Positions 46,237 through 55,965 of a stretch of DNA of 64,000 bases are shown in pieces. The stretch spans positions 62,001-126,000 of the forward strand of contig NZ_JAMQKB010000002.1 of NCBI RefSeq assembly GCF_028416575.1, given 5' to 3'. The translations under genes and the position numbers were made by a program. The notes below the pieces were generated by a model. It worked only from the letters and a program-made list of their open reading frames with translations. It did not search any database and was not told the DNA's origin. Position 1 is the stretch's first letter. Each line of letters opens with the position of its first letter. This stretch comes from Terrihalobacillus insolitus. GTDB lineage: Bacteria; Bacillota; Bacilli; Bacillales; Amphibacillaceae.

Positions 46237-47898
46237 TTATTCAATTGCAATAATGTAGGAATAGATAGGCTGATTTCCTTGATGGACTTCTACTTCGATA
46301 TCTTCGTAATGCCGCTCGATAAACACCTCTAGTTTCTCACGTTCTTCATCACTTGCGTCTTCACCTTGAAAAATAGTTAAGATTTCATCCTCGTCTTCAT
46401 CAATCATTTCCCGAAGCAATGATTGAACCGTTTCAAGCTGATTCTTGTTCGTCGTCTGTATCTTCCCATCAAAGATTCCCATAAAATGGCCTTTTTCGAT
46501 TGTCATTCCATCAATTTGGGTATCCCTTACTGCATATGTGACCTGACCTGTTTTAACATGTTTGCTTGCCTGTAGCATCGTGTCTTTGTTATCATCTAGA
46601 CTAGATTCAGGATGGAATGCTAACAGGGCACTCATCCCCTGAGGAATTGTCTTTGTTGGAACAACTGTAACATTTTCACTAGCAAGCTCAGCAGCTTGAT
46701 CAGCTGCCATAATAATGTTTTTATTATTTGGAAGAATTATGACATTTTCCGCATTTGCTTCTTTAATAGCATTCGTTATATCTTGTGTACTCGGGTTCAT
46801 TGTTTGTCCACCTTGAATCACTACTGTTGCACCAAGGTTTTCAAATAGGTTTTTCAAGCCCTCCCCCATCGCAACGGTTACAATCGCAAAAGCGGCTTTT
46901 TCTTTTTTGTTTTGCTTTTTATCTCCAACAATAGACGTGTGTTGCTCCCTCATATTCTCAATTTTAAGATTGATAAGGCTTCCATACCTTTGCCCCATTG
47001 TTAAGACATCACCTGGATATTCTGCATGAATATGAACCTTTACTATTTCATCATCAGACACAACTAGTAGAGAGTCACCATGATTACTTAGTTCATTTCG
47101 AAAATCGTTTTCGTGAAAAGGGGTATCCTGCTGTCTCCGGTCATCTAACTTCACCATAAATTCTGTACAATAGCCAAACTTAATATCCTCTGTATTCATA
47201 AAATCCTGCGCAAGCTTGTGGTGCTCAGCATTTACCATTTCATTCATTGCAACAGTATTTTCCACGCCCGCCGGTAGCTCTTCACCCTTTAAAGCAGCAA
47301 GAAATCCTTCATAAATCGTTACGAGACCTTGTCCACCACTATCAACCACACCTACTTCCTTTAAAACCGGAAGTAAGTTAGGCGTACGTTTCAGCGATGC
47401 TTTCGCTTCTTTTAATACCCCTTCTAATAAGGAAATATGATCGCTATGCTCTTTTGCAAGAAGCTGACCATGAGCAGCAGCATCTTTAGCCACTGTCAAA
47501 ATCGTTCCTTCCACTGGTTTCATTACAGCTTTATAAGCCGTTTTCACTCCTAATTCAAGCGCATTAGCCACTTCTTTTGTCGTTAGTGTTTTTTTTCCTT
47601 CCAATCCTTTTGCAAAACCTCTAAATAATTGGGACAAAATAACACCCGAGTTTCCCCGGGCACCCATTAATAGACCTTTTGCAAAAGCTTGAGCCACATC
47701 AGAAATTTGATCCGCATTTGTTTCTCGAACTTCATCTGCACCAGATGTCATCGATAGGTTCATGTTTGTACCAGTATCTCCATCAGGAACTGGAAATACA
47801 TTCAAGGCATCGATCATGTTCGCATTGTTGGTTAAATGGTGTGCTCCAGAGAGTACCATTTGTTTAAATGTCGTTCCATCTAGCGTTCGTACCGCCAC
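46237..47898 (-). CDS. fakA: Fatty acid kinase ATP-binding subunit FakA (YloV)
   Basis: This 553-residue protein phosphorylates fatty acids bound by FakB partners, feeding them into PlsX/PlsY phospholipid synthesis. The N-terminal DhaL-like kinase domain has FPVPDGDTGTNM (35-46) and GARGNSGVILSQLFRG; a middle domain and a DegV-like C-domain follow. The start is GTG at 47898, 7 nt after AGAAGGAGG. It follows yloU, as in B. subtilis. Confidence 0.93.
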   Translation of the reverse strand: MAVRTLDGTTFKQMVLSGAHHLTNNANMIDALNVFPVPDGDTGTNMNLSMTSGADEVRETNADQISDVAQAFAKGLLMGARGNSGVILSQLFRGFAKGLEGKKTLTTKEVANALELGVKTAYKAVMKPVEGTILTVAKDAAAHGQLLAKEHSDHISLLEGVLKEAKASLKRTPNLLPVLKEVGVVDSGGQGLVTIYEGFLAALKGEELPAGVENTVAMNEMVNAEHHKLAQDFMNTEDIKFGYCTEFMVKLDDRRQQDTPFHENDFRNELSNHGDSLLVVSDDEIVKVHIHAEYPGDVLTMGQRYGSLINLKIENMREQHTSIVGDKKQNKKEKAAFAIVTVAMGEGLKNLFENLGATVVIQGGQTMNPSTQDITNAIKEANAENVIILPNNKNIIMAADQAAELASENVTVVPTKTIPQGMSALLAFHPESSLDDNKDTMLQASKHVKTGQVTYAVRDTQIDGMTIEKGHFMGIFDGKIQTTNKNQLETVQSLLREMIDEDEDEILTIFQGEDASDEEREKLEVFIERHYEDIEVEVHQGNQPIYSYIIAIE

Positions 47899-48032
47899 TC
47901 TTATTTCCTCCTTCTAAAACGTACGAATAAAAATGTAGGAAGCATGCCTCGTTCTTATATCGTGTACTCGTATAGTTTGTTAACGTGTTTGTTTTTTTTT
48001 ATTGAAAATCTTTTAGTGGGTGTAGAATCCTT

Positions 48033-48395
48033 TTAATCTTTAGCGACTTGCACACCTTGAATGTATATGTTGACGGATTGAACGGACATTCCAATTGTCT
48101 TATCAAGTGTGTATTTCACTTGTGATTGTACGTTATGTGCTACCTCAGAAATCTTCGTGCCGTAACTAACAATAATATACATATCAATATGGAGGGCTTC
48201 CCCTTCCTGCCGTACGACCACACCTTTTGAAAAGTTTTCCTTGCGGAGAATCTCTGCAATTCCGTCTCGCAATTGATTTTTTGAGGCCATACCAACAATT
48301 CCATAACACTCGATCGCAGCACCACCTGCAATAGTTGAGATAACATCATTGGTAATCGTTACTTGACCATCATTTGTATGAAGCTCAATGGACAT
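48033..48395 (-). CDS. yloU: Asp23/Gls24 family protein YloU
   Basis: This 120-residue protein shows the Asp23 pattern: VTITNDVISTIAGGAAIECYGIVGMASK, LHIDMYIIVSYGTKISEVAHNVQ and MSVQSVNIYIQGV. Family members are membrane- or envelope-linked stress proteins with unclear roles. The ATG at 48395 has GGAGG six bases ahead; an ATG two codons earlier touches that site. It leads the yloU-fakA pair. Confidence 0.93.
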   Translation of the reverse strand: MSIELHTNDGQVTITNDVISTIAGGAAIECYGIVGMASKNQLRDGIAEILRKENFSKGVVVRQEGEALHIDMYIIVSYGTKISEVAHNVQSQVKYTLDKTIGMSVQSVNIYIQGVQVAKD

Positions 48396-48530
48396 ATACA
48401 TCCTCCTTCATTATACCCTAAAATGTAAGGTCATTTTACTATATCAAACGAAAAAACAAAAGCAAAACCATTATAAATCATCATAAATGCAAGTTTAAAA
48501 AATCCTCTATAATCGACCTATTTTATCCAT

Positions 48531-48576
48531 CTATTTTTATTCAACTATTTTTATTCAACTATTTTTATTCAACTAT
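48531..48576. repeat. Triple 14-bp tandem repeat in the yloU-rpmB gap
   Basis: CTATTTTTATTCAA occurs three times without change (48531-48544, 48545-48558, 48559-48572) and is followed by a partial CTAT; a degenerate unit (CTATTTTATCCAT) precedes it. The 328-bp gap between yloU and rpmB is AT-rich. On the minus strand TTAAAC and TATAAT spaced 17 nt form a possible yloU promoter near 48.46-48.49 kb; I see no firm rpmB promoter. Confidence 0.9.
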
Positions 48577-48729
48577 ACAATGGACGATAACGCTTCATCT
48601 GTCAAGTTTTTTTAAGAGTGCCTCTAGTTATGTATGAAAAGTGGCAACGTAATGATTGCAATATTTGTAGTCGTATGATAAGTTATGTAAGTATGTAATC
48701 ATTTTGATGCAGTAGTAGGAGGGATAAAC

Positions 48730-48918
48730 ATGGGACGAAAGTGTGTTGTAACAGGACGCGGAACTAAAACAGGAAACAACCGTTCTCATGCTATGAACGC
48801 TAATAAACGTAGTTGGAAAGCAAATGTTCAAAAAGTACGCATTTTGGTAGATGGTAAGCCAAAGCGTGTTTACGTATCAGCGCGTGCACTTAAATCTGGC
48901 AAAGTAGAGCGTGTATAA
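48730..48918 (+). CDS. rpmB: Ribosomal protein L28
   Basis: This 62-residue plus-strand protein starts [20 protein letters not shown] and ends KSGKVERV, as L28 does. The CXXC zinc pair seen in some L28 forms is absent: only C5 remains at the N-terminus. AGGAGGG is 7 nt ahead. Opposite orientation to its neighbours is normal for this locus in Bacillus. Confidence 0.98.
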   Translation: MGRKCVVTGRGTKTGNNRSHAMNANKRSWKANVQKVRILVDGKPKRVYVSARALKSGKVERV

Positions 48919-48940
48919 TACTTGCCCTTTTATGTACTAC

Positions 48941-48971
48941 AAAAAGAGCACCCGAAATGGGTGCTCTTTTT
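48941..48971. terminator. Bidirectional terminator between rpmB and spoVM
   Basis: AAAAAGAGCACCC (48941-48953) pairs perfectly with GGGTGCTCTTTTT (48959-48971) around GAAAT. T-runs at both ends suit it to stop both the plus-strand rpmB and minus-strand spoVM transcripts. Confidence 0.92.
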
Positions 48972-48972
48972 G

Positions 48973-49053
48973 TTAACCCTTCTTAAATGTACCGATAAGA
49001 ACACGAATAAAGCCACCAATGAACCTCGGGAGTTTAAAGGTATAAAATTTCAT
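48973..49053 (-). CDS. spoVM: Stage V sporulation protein SpoVM (26 residues)
   Basis: This very small gene encodes MKFYTFKLPRFIGGFIRVLI followed by GTFKKG, an amphipathic helix that matches SpoVM in length and pattern (MKFYTIKLPKFLGG... in B. subtilis). SpoVM recognises the curved forespore membrane and anchors SpoIVA for coat assembly. A GAGGAGGGGG site precedes the ATG. It sits opposite rpmB, the usual locus. I could not identify a clear sigma-E promoter upstream. Confidence 0.95.
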   Translation of the reverse strand: MKFYTFKLPRFIGGFIRVLIGTFKKG

Positions 49054-49302
49054 GAAATCCCCCTCCTCTTTTCCGTATAACAACAAGCTTCAGATCACTT
49101 CTGGCTATCTTATACTTTATGAGAGAATATAAAATCTATGAACAAAGTACAAGAATAATTTCATATGTTTCCAAAGAAAATGTGAAATTTAACTATGTTA
49201 TCAGTACATCACGGCTCTTTATTACTAATAATATGCTAACATCATATGAAAAAGTACCAATTTTTTAAAATGAGCTTGTTAGAAATACTTATTCGTACGT
49301 GC

Positions 49303-49950
49303 TTAGGGGTTCAGGATCGTTTGTATTGCTTTTGCACGATCATTTTTATTAAATACCGCACTACCAGCAACCAGTACATTGGCACCAGCTTCCATACACA
49401 GTGGAGCAGTTTCAGGATTGACTCCACCATCGACTTCAATCTCAAAAGAAAGCCCTAGCTCTTTTTTCCATTCAGCTACCTTTTTAATTTTCGGTAGCAC
49501 CATATCCAAAAATGTTTGTCCCCCAAATCCTGGGTTTACGGTCATTAGCAAAACAAGATCTACTTCTGGCAATATAGGTTTTATTGTCTCAACTGGTGTA
49601 GCAGGATTGAGAACAACTCCGGACTTTACTCCCGCTCTATTAATAAGTTGGATCGTACGATGAAGATGCACACACGCTTCCTGATGAACAGAAATAATGG
49701 TTGCACCCGCATCGGCGAACTGCTGAACATATCGATCTGGGTTTTCAATCATAAGATGCACGTCAAGAGGCAAGTCTGTGACTGGTCGTATCGATTTTAC
49801 AATAAGTGGGCCAATCGTAATGTTGGGAACAAACTGCCCATCCATTACATCTACATGAATATAATCGGCACCTCCCTTTTCCACATCCATAATTTCTTCC
49901 TTAAGAATAGAAAAATCAGCCGACAAAATAGACGGCGCAATTTTGGTCAT
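49303..49950 (-). CDS. rpe: Ribulose-phosphate 3-epimerase
   Basis: This 215-residue TIM-barrel enzyme interconverts ribulose 5-phosphate and xylulose 5-phosphate. MTKIAPSILSADFSIL, VDVMDGQFVPNITIG and VNPGFGGQTF carry the metal and substrate residues. It follows rsgA by 2 bp. The 249 bases between it and spoVM, where B. subtilis has thiN, hold no gene I can support. Confidence 0.96.
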   Translation of the reverse strand: MTKIAPSILSADFSILKEEIMDVEKGGADYIHVDVMDGQFVPNITIGPLIVKSIRPVTDLPLDVHLMIENPDRYVQQFADAGATIISVHQEACVHLHRTIQLINRAGVKSGVVLNPATPVETIKPILPEVDLVLLMTVNPGFGGQTFLDMVLPKIKKVAEWKKELGLSFEIEVDGGVNPETAPLCMEAGANVLVAGSAVFNKNDRAKAIQTILNP

Positions 49951-49952
49951 AG

Positions 49953-50834
49953 TTAATACCTCGGCTTTCTATTGTTTATTTCATCGTAAAATGACAAATA
50001 GTGGTCATATCGATAGTTTGGAATTTCACCCGCTTTGACTGCATCTTTCACCGCACACTTTGGTTCTTTATTGTGCATACAGCCCCTGAACTTACATGCA
50101 TCCTCCAATGCCTTCATTTCTGGAAAACAATTCGGTAAATCCTCAAGCTGTACATCCGTAAATTCTAATGAACTAAAACCAGGAGTATCTGCGACAAGTC
50201 CTCCACTTACCTCCATTAATTCTACGTGCCTCGTTGTATGTTTTCCTCGCCCTAAACTTTCCGAAATTTCGTTTGTTTCGATAGCTAGTTTAGGATTAAA
50301 CGCATTGAGTAGTGATGATTTTCCAACACCAGACTGTCCGGCGATTACCGAAGTTTTATTTTCAAATAAACCTGTAATACTTTTTAGTTCAGATAAGTCT
50401 TTAATGGAAAGTGCATGGACAGCATAACCAATTTTTCGATAGTCTTGTAAATACTGTGCAATGAATTGATATAGATCCTTTTCTACTAAATCCATTTTAC
50501 TCACAAAAATAACGGGTTCAATTTGCTTCGACTCGATTAAAACAAGAAAACGATCTAATAGTAACGAGCTAAAGCCCGGCTTGGTAGCTGATACAACAAT
50601 AATAGCTTGATCAATATTTGCGATCGGCGGGCGAACGAGTTCATTTTTTCTTGATTTTACCTTTGTTATATAACCTTCCCCTGGATTACTTTCATCAAAT
50701 TCAACATAGTCCCCTACCAAAGGGGTCACTTTATTTTTTCTAAAGACCCCCCTGCCACGGCACTGAAAGATGTGAATTTTCGTTTGGACATAATAAAATC
50801 CGCTTAGCGCCTTTACTATTTTCCCTTCAGGCAT
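49953..50834 (-). CDS. rsgA: Ribosome small subunit-dependent GTPase RsgA (CpgA)
   Basis: This 293-residue circularly permuted GTPase helps 30S maturation; in Bacillus it is phosphorylated by PrkC. An N-terminal OB fold is followed by G4 SKMD (112-115), G1 GQSGVGKSS (166-174) and G3 DTPG, then a C-terminal zinc-binding segment with CKFRGCMHNKEPKC. It directly follows prkC, with no gap. Confidence 0.96.
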   Translation of the reverse strand: MPEGKIVKALSGFYYVQTKIHIFQCRGRGVFRKNKVTPLVGDYVEFDESNPGEGYITKVKSRKNELVRPPIANIDQAIIVVSATKPGFSSLLLDRFLVLIESKQIEPVIFVSKMDLVEKDLYQFIAQYLQDYRKIGYAVHALSIKDLSELKSITGLFENKTSVIAGQSGVGKSSLLNAFNPKLAIETNEISESLGRGKHTTRHVELMEVSGGLVADTPGFSSLEFTDVQLEDLPNCFPEMKALEDACKFRGCMHNKEPKCAVKDAVKAGEIPNYRYDHYLSFYDEINNRKPRY

Positions 50835-52826
50835 TTATTCACCTCCATCATCTGGATATGGTACCGTCTTTTCAATTACAATCTCATCATCCCGCATTAC
50901 CTTGTAAACAGCCTCACCATTAGGTGGAATCGTAATCTTTATTTCATATTCTGCATCCTCTGTTATAGAGTCTTCCTTAAAAACCTCTGTTAAGTCATTG
51001 TCAAAATCATCCACGTAAATTCTAACTGTTTGTGGCTTTGGTTCTTTATTTCCATTTCCATTTCCATTGCCATTGGATTGTTCACCAGTATATGGAACAC
51101 TGAATGTTACAGTTTGCGTTACAGGTGGTTTTTCCTCTGGTCCTTTTGAAATGTATAGATCTACAACAGATCCCTGTGCAACTTCTTGAAAGGCTCCTGG
51201 TTCCTGCTTGATCACATTTCCTTTTTCTACATCATCGGAATTTTCTTCAATAATGTTTACGGATAGATTTTCCCCCGCTAAATATCTTGTCGCATCCTGC
51301 TCGCTCATTCCTACTAATGATGTCAATGTCACAGGCTCTAACCCTTTACTAACTTCAAATTGGACCTCTGTTTCTTCTGGAACGACTTCTTCTCCTTGCT
51401 GTGGTCGGATTTGTGCTATGATTTCACCTTCTGGTTTATCGGAATACTTTTCTTCAGCACTGACATCCTTGTATCCTGATTGTTGTAATAGCGTTTTCGT
51501 TTGGCTATAATCCTTTCCAACGTAATCTTCAAATGGCACTGTTTCTTTTCCCTTACTTGAATAAACAACGATGGCGGTACCTTCTTTTACTACTTCTCCT
51601 GCCTCTGGGTCTGTATTTACTACATACCCTTCTGGAATATCATCTGAAAACGCAGACTCCCGCTTCACATCTAGATTTAATTTACTTAACTCGTTAATTG
51701 CTTCTTCATATTCCATTCCTTCGACATCAATGATTGTTACATCATCTGGTTCAAGCATAGCTGGTACAATCAATAATGCAGCCACAATTGCTGTAAGCAG
51801 TCCAATAAGAATAGAGGATACCCAAATCATCTTTTTTCTTTTTTTCTTTTTTAGTTGTTCCTTTGCTTTTACGCCATTTGAGCCGTGCACAATCGTATCT
51901 TGTGTTGCATTATGTTGCTTAAACGTATCATTTGTAATGATAGGAATGGCCTTTGTTGCTTCTCCAGTATCCTCTGGAATAGTAAACTTTGCTTCGTTTA
52001 TTCGATTTGGGTCTAATGCTGTTACTAAGTCATGCTCCATTTCATGAACCGAATCATATCGGTGAAACGGATCCTTGGCTGTTGCTTTTAATACAATATT
52101 TTCAATACTTTGTGGTATGTCTGGATTCCACCTACGAATCGACGGTGTATCGCTTTGTAAATGCTTTAATGCAATCGAAACTGCAGACTGACCAGAAAAT
52201 GGAAGTCTTCCTGTTAGCAGTTCAAATAAGACGATGCCAAGTGAATAAACATCTGACTTCTTGTTTGCCATTCCGCCACGCGCTTGTTCTGGAGACAGGT
52301 AATGTACTGAGCCTAAAACGGAATTTGTTTGGGTTAAGGAGGTTGCACTGAGCGCTACTGCTATACCAAAATCCGTTACTTTCACATGCCCATATGGATC
52401 AATCAAAATATTCTGGGGCTTAATATCTCGGTGTATAATATCATTTTCGTGAGCGTGTGTAATGGCAGAGGTTATTTGCTTCATAATGTCTATTGCTTCA
52501 TCGACTTCAATTGGTCCATATGTCTGTATGTATTTCTTTAATGTCATCCCATTGACATATTCCATTGCCATGAAGTAAATGCCATCTTCTTCCCCAACAT
52601 CGTAAATACTAACAATATTTGGGTGTGAAAGACTTGTTGCGGATTGTGCCTCTCGATGAAATCTGGCAATAAATTCGTCATCATTACCATATTCAAGACG
52701 CAGCACTTTAATTGCCACATCTCGATCAAGAATGACATCTCGAGCAAGGTAGACGTTAGCCATGCCACCTCCACCAATTGTCTTTTTAATTTTGTATCTT
52801 TCATTTAAAATCTGCCCTTCCAACAT
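50835..52826 (-). CDS. prkC: Serine/threonine protein kinase PrkC with PASTA domains
   Basis: This 663-residue membrane kinase senses peptidoglycan fragments. The kinase domain has G-loop GGGGMANVY, K40, HRDIKPQN with D134, and DFG at 152-154. A basic stretch precedes the transmembrane segment (333-357), then three PASTA repeats (about 361-425, 428-494, 497-562). A low-complexity NGNGNGNGN run (585-593) and a C-terminal beta domain finish the protein. Its start overlaps the prpC stop (TAATG). Confidence 0.97.
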   Translation of the reverse strand: MLEGQILNERYKIKKTIGGGGMANVYLARDVILDRDVAIKVLRLEYGNDDEFIARFHREAQSATSLSHPNIVSIYDVGEEDGIYFMAMEYVNGMTLKKYIQTYGPIEVDEAIDIMKQITSAITHAHENDIIHRDIKPQNILIDPYGHVKVTDFGIAVALSATSLTQTNSVLGSVHYLSPEQARGGMANKKSDVYSLGIVLFELLTGRLPFSGQSAVSIALKHLQSDTPSIRRWNPDIPQSIENIVLKATAKDPFHRYDSVHEMEHDLVTALDPNRINEAKFTIPEDTGEATKAIPIITNDTFKQHNATQDTIVHGSNGVKAKEQLKKKKRKKMIWVSSILIGLLTAIVAALLIVPAMLEPDDVTIIDVEGMEYEEAINELSKLNLDVKRESAFSDDIPEGYVVNTDPEAGEVVKEGTAIVVYSSKGKETVPFEDYVGKDYSQTKTLLQQSGYKDVSAEEKYSDKPEGEIIAQIRPQQGEEVVPEETEVQFEVSKGLEPVTLTSLVGMSEQDATRYLAGENLSVNIIEENSDDVEKGNVIKQEPGAFQEVAQGSVVDLYISKGPEEKPPVTQTVTFSVPYTGEQSNGNGNGNGNKEPKPQTVRIYVDDFDNDLTEVFKEDSITEDAEYEIKITIPPNGEAVYKVMRDDEIVIEKTVPYPDDGGE

Positions 52827-53581
52827 TATGCGTCACCTTCTTCCTTTGACACATCATACGTAACAAGGGCGATAGAAATATTGTCTTCTCCACCTCTACC
52901 TTTTGCAACCGAAATGAGCTGTTTTCCAATCTCCTCAAGCTGATCAAATTGAGTAATCGTTTCGGCAAGCTCTGGTTCATTAAATTTGTTGGACAGACCG
53001 TCTGAGCATAACAGCAATGTATTGCTTTCTTCCCAGCCTATAGACGAAATATCTGGTTGGATAGAAGGTTCTGTTCCTAACGCCTTTAACAAAACATTTT
53101 TTCTAGGATGGTGCTCTGCATCCTCCTTAGAAATTTGGCCAGATCGGAACAATTCATTTACTAGAGAATGGTCTTCTGTCAGTTGTTTAAAACCTTGTTC
53201 ATTTGACAGGTAACATCTACTATCACCTATATTTGCTACCGAAACAAAATCATCCAGGCATATTGCAGCTACTATCGTTGTCCCCATCCCTTGATATGCT
53301 TCATTTGTTTGGGCATATTGATAAATGGATGTATTTATTTCTATTACAGTTTCCATTAGCCATGTTTCTGCTTCATCGGGGGTGGTGAAGAAATCCGTTT
53401 TTTCCCATTTTTCTTGTATCGTAGTAGTAGCAATTTCACTTGCAACATCACCGGCATTATGGCCACCCATACCATCAGCAATAACAGCAAGTAATTGATC
53501 ACCTTTGTTTCGGAACACTCCACCAGCATCCTCATTATGATTTCTTACTAATCCTGTATCTGTTAAAAAATAAGCCTGCAT
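52826..53581 (-). CDS. prpC: PP2C-type protein phosphatase PrpC
   Basis: This 251-residue manganese-dependent phosphatase removes phosphate from PrkC and its targets. Metal-binding acidic residues lie in HNEDAGG, ADGMGGHNAGDVAS, CSDGLSN and GGEDNISI. In B. subtilis rlmN precedes it; here only an 81-bp gap separates it from rsmB. Confidence 0.96.
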   Translation of the reverse strand: MQAYFLTDTGLVRNHNEDAGGVFRNKGDQLLAVIADGMGGHNAGDVASEIATTTIQEKWEKTDFFTTPDEAETWLMETVIEINTSIYQYAQTNEAYQGMGTTIVAAICLDDFVSVANIGDSRCYLSNEQGFKQLTEDHSLVNELFRSGQISKEDAEHHPRKNVLLKALGTEPSIQPDISSIGWEESNTLLLCSDGLSNKFNEPELAETITQFDQLEEIGKQLISVAKGRGGEDNISIALVTYDVSKEEGDA

Positions 53582-53662
53582 CCCATCACCTCATTCTTCT
53601 CTAGCAACCGTTTTGCTTCGGTTGAAAACGCACTATAAAGCTTTTTACCTTCGATTGCTTGT

Positions 53663-55009
53663 TCATTTTTTCTTGAGTCTCGTTAAAAAGAAACCGTCCG
53701 TATTAAAATCTTGCGGAAATAATTGAAGTCCCAGTTTTGACAGGCCCGTCACCGATTGAACCTGAACGGGTAGTTCCGACTGGAAATCTAGATCGACTTC
53801 AAACTCCGTATTTTTTTCTAAAAAGGCTTGTACCACTTGTTCATTTTCAGTTTTGTCAACTGTGCATGTACTATATAACAACTTTCCGTCTTTTTTTAAC
53901 AATGGTGCAACTTTTTCTAATAAATTTAACTGAATGGCAGCTAATGCAGCGATATCTTCTTCAACCTTATTGTATTTAATATCTGGTTTGCCTCGCAACA
54001 CGCCTAATCCAGAACACGGGGCATCCAAAAGAATTCGATCGAATGTTTCATTTTGGTGGAAATCCGCTAAATTTCTAGCATCTCCCTGCTTTGCTTCTAT
54101 AATGGTTAAATCTAGTTCGGTTGCTTTTTTCGTAACGAGCTTTGCCTTTTTTTCATGCAAATCATAAGCATAAACCATGCCCTCATTTTTCATTTTCTCA
54201 GCAATATGGGTCGTTTTCCCCCCAGGAGCACTACAAGCATCAAGCACGGTCATACCTGGTGATACATGCAGTATTTCTGAAACGAGCATCGAGCTCTGAT
54301 CTTGAATCGTAACAGCACCTTGTTGAAATAGAGAGCTACGAAGAATATTGCCTTCATTTATCAAAATGCCTTGGGGGGATAAACTGGAGGATTCTACTTG
54401 AAAGCCTTCTTCCTCCAGCCGTTTGATCGCATCCTCCCTAGTCCATTTTAACACTTGTACTCGTACGCTCATTGGTTTTTGTTCTAAATTTGTCAAACAC
54501 ATTTTTCTTGTGATGTCGATCCCATACATGTCTACCCATCTTTTGATCAACCACGCTGGATGACTTGTTTCAATCGACAATCGTTTAACCTCATCTGTAA
54601 TGGTAGATATATCTGGAGCACCGTGACGTTGAAACGCACGTAACACGCCATTTACAAAAGAAGCCATTCCTTTATGTCCTTTTTTCTTTGCTATTTCTAC
54701 CGATTCATGTATAACAGCGTGGTCAGGTACTTTATCCAAATAATGCATTTGATAAATGGACATATAAAGGAGCCATTTCACCCATGGCGTTACTTTTTTC
54801 TTCTTGTCCACAAATGCTTCCAAAAAAAAGTTTAGTGTCAATTTGCGCTGAATCGTTCCATATACGATTTCAGTTAAGAGAGCCTCGTCTCGTTGGCTAA
54901 AGCTCTTATTTTTCAAGGTTTTATCAATGAGCAAGTGACTGTAGCCACCACTCTCGCCGACTCGCATCAAAATATCTAGTGTCGTTTCTCTAAGTTCATA
55001 TTTAACCAT
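53663..55009 (-). CDS. rsmB: 16S rRNA (cytosine-967-C5)-methyltransferase RsmB
   Basis: This 448-residue enzyme has an N-terminal NusB-like RNA-binding domain (about 1-130) and a methyltransferase domain with [17 protein letters not shown] (SAM), [19 protein letters not shown] and [12 protein letters not shown], which hold the two catalytic Cys. The ATG overlaps the end of fmt by 8 bases. Confidence 0.96.
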   Translation of the reverse strand: MVKYELRETTLDILMRVGESGGYSHLLIDKTLKNKSFSQRDEALLTEIVYGTIQRKLTLNFFLEAFVDKKKKVTPWVKWLLYMSIYQMHYLDKVPDHAVIHESVEIAKKKGHKGMASFVNGVLRAFQRHGAPDISTITDEVKRLSIETSHPAWLIKRWVDMYGIDITRKMCLTNLEQKPMSVRVQVLKWTREDAIKRLEEEGFQVESSSLSPQGILINEGNILRSSLFQQGAVTIQDQSSMLVSEILHVSPGMTVLDACSAPGGKTTHIAEKMKNEGMVYAYDLHEKKAKLVTKKATELDLTIIEAKQGDARNLADFHQNETFDRILLDAPCSGLGVLRGKPDIKYNKVEEDIAALAAIQLNLLEKVAPLLKKDGKLLYSTCTVDKTENEQVVQAFLEKNTEFEVDLDFQSELPVQVQSVTGLSKLGLQLFPQDFNTDGFFLTRLKKK

Positions 55010-55952
55010 TGCTTTCTCCTAATGTATCCCCTATATGTAGATCACTACCAATTCCTCTAATAAAGTCACCCGCATGCATTCTTTTTTTTCCTGCTGGTTG
55101 TAGACTTGTTATTTTTACCCCTTTTCCATTTCCACAGGCAACGACAAACCCATCCTTTTGTATGTCTACAATTTCACCAGGATCAGCGGTAAAGGTACGT
55201 TCATCCATTTCTGCCCACCATAGTTTCATTATTCTATCTTTATAGTAAGTGAATGCGACTGGCCATGGATGTAAACCGCGAATATGATTGTAGATTTGTG
55301 TGTGTGTCCTATTCCAATCAATCATCTCCTGTTCACGTTTGATCGTTGCAGCAAACGTTGCCTCACTTTCGGTCTGTTTAACTGGTTCTATTTCACCAAG
55401 AAACAGTTTAGGTAACGTATCCTTTAACAATGCCGCTCCTGCCTCTGACAGTTTATCATGCAGGATTCCAACATGGTCCGTTTCTTCAATACGAACGTGT
55501 TTTTGGGACAATATATCTCCTGCATCAAGCTTTTCAACCATGTACATAATCGTAACGCCCGTCTCTTTCCTACCTTGTAGGATGGCATGATGAATCGGGG
55601 CGCCTCCACGCAATTCTGGAAGCAACGACGCGTGCACATTGATACATCCAAAAGACGGAGCGTCTAGTAGCTCTTTAGGTAAAATTTGCCCAAAAGCTGC
55701 TGTAACAATTAAATCTGGATTGTAGGTCAGTACGTCTTTATAGGCGAGCTTTATTTTTTCTGGTTGAAAAACTGGAATCGTATGTTTTTCTGCTTCTGTT
55801 TTTACTGGTGGTGGTGTAAGAATTTTTTTTCTCCCTTTTGGACGATCTGGTTGGGTGACAACGAGCACAACCTCATACTCGTCTTTTAAAAGTTGTTGCA
55901 AAATTGGAACAGCAAAATCGGGTGTTCCCATAAAAACAATTCTTTTACTCAT
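55002..55952 (-). CDS. fmt: Methionyl-tRNA formyltransferase Fmt
   Basis: This 316-residue enzyme formylates initiator t[16 protein letters not shown] begins the Rossmann fold, and the catalytic Asn, His and Asp are in [18 protein letters not shown] and [11 protein letters not shown]-terminal OB-fold tRNA-binding domain follows. In B. subtilis def sits just upstream; here priA is only 13 bp away. Confidence 0.97.
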   Translation of the reverse strand: MSKRIVFMGTPDFAVPILQQLLKDEYEVVLVVTQPDRPKGRKKILTPPPVKTEAEKHTIPVFQPEKIKLAYKDVLTYNPDLIVTAAFGQILPKELLDAPSFGCINVHASLLPELRGGAPIHHAILQGRKETGVTIMYMVEKLDAGDILSQKHVRIEETDHVGILHDKLSEAGAALLKDTLPKLFLGEIEPVKQTESEATFAATIKREQEMIDWNRTHTQIYNHIRGLHPWPVAFTYYKDRIMKLWWAEMDERTFTADPGEIVDIQKDGFVVACGNGKGVKITSLQPAGKKRMHAGDFIRGIGSDLHIGDTLGESNG

Positions 55953-55965
55953 TTGTTACTCCTTC

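Noticed and set aside
48628..48831. 67-codon minus-strand frame opposite rpmB
   Set aside because: Antisense to a well-supported ribosomal protein gene.
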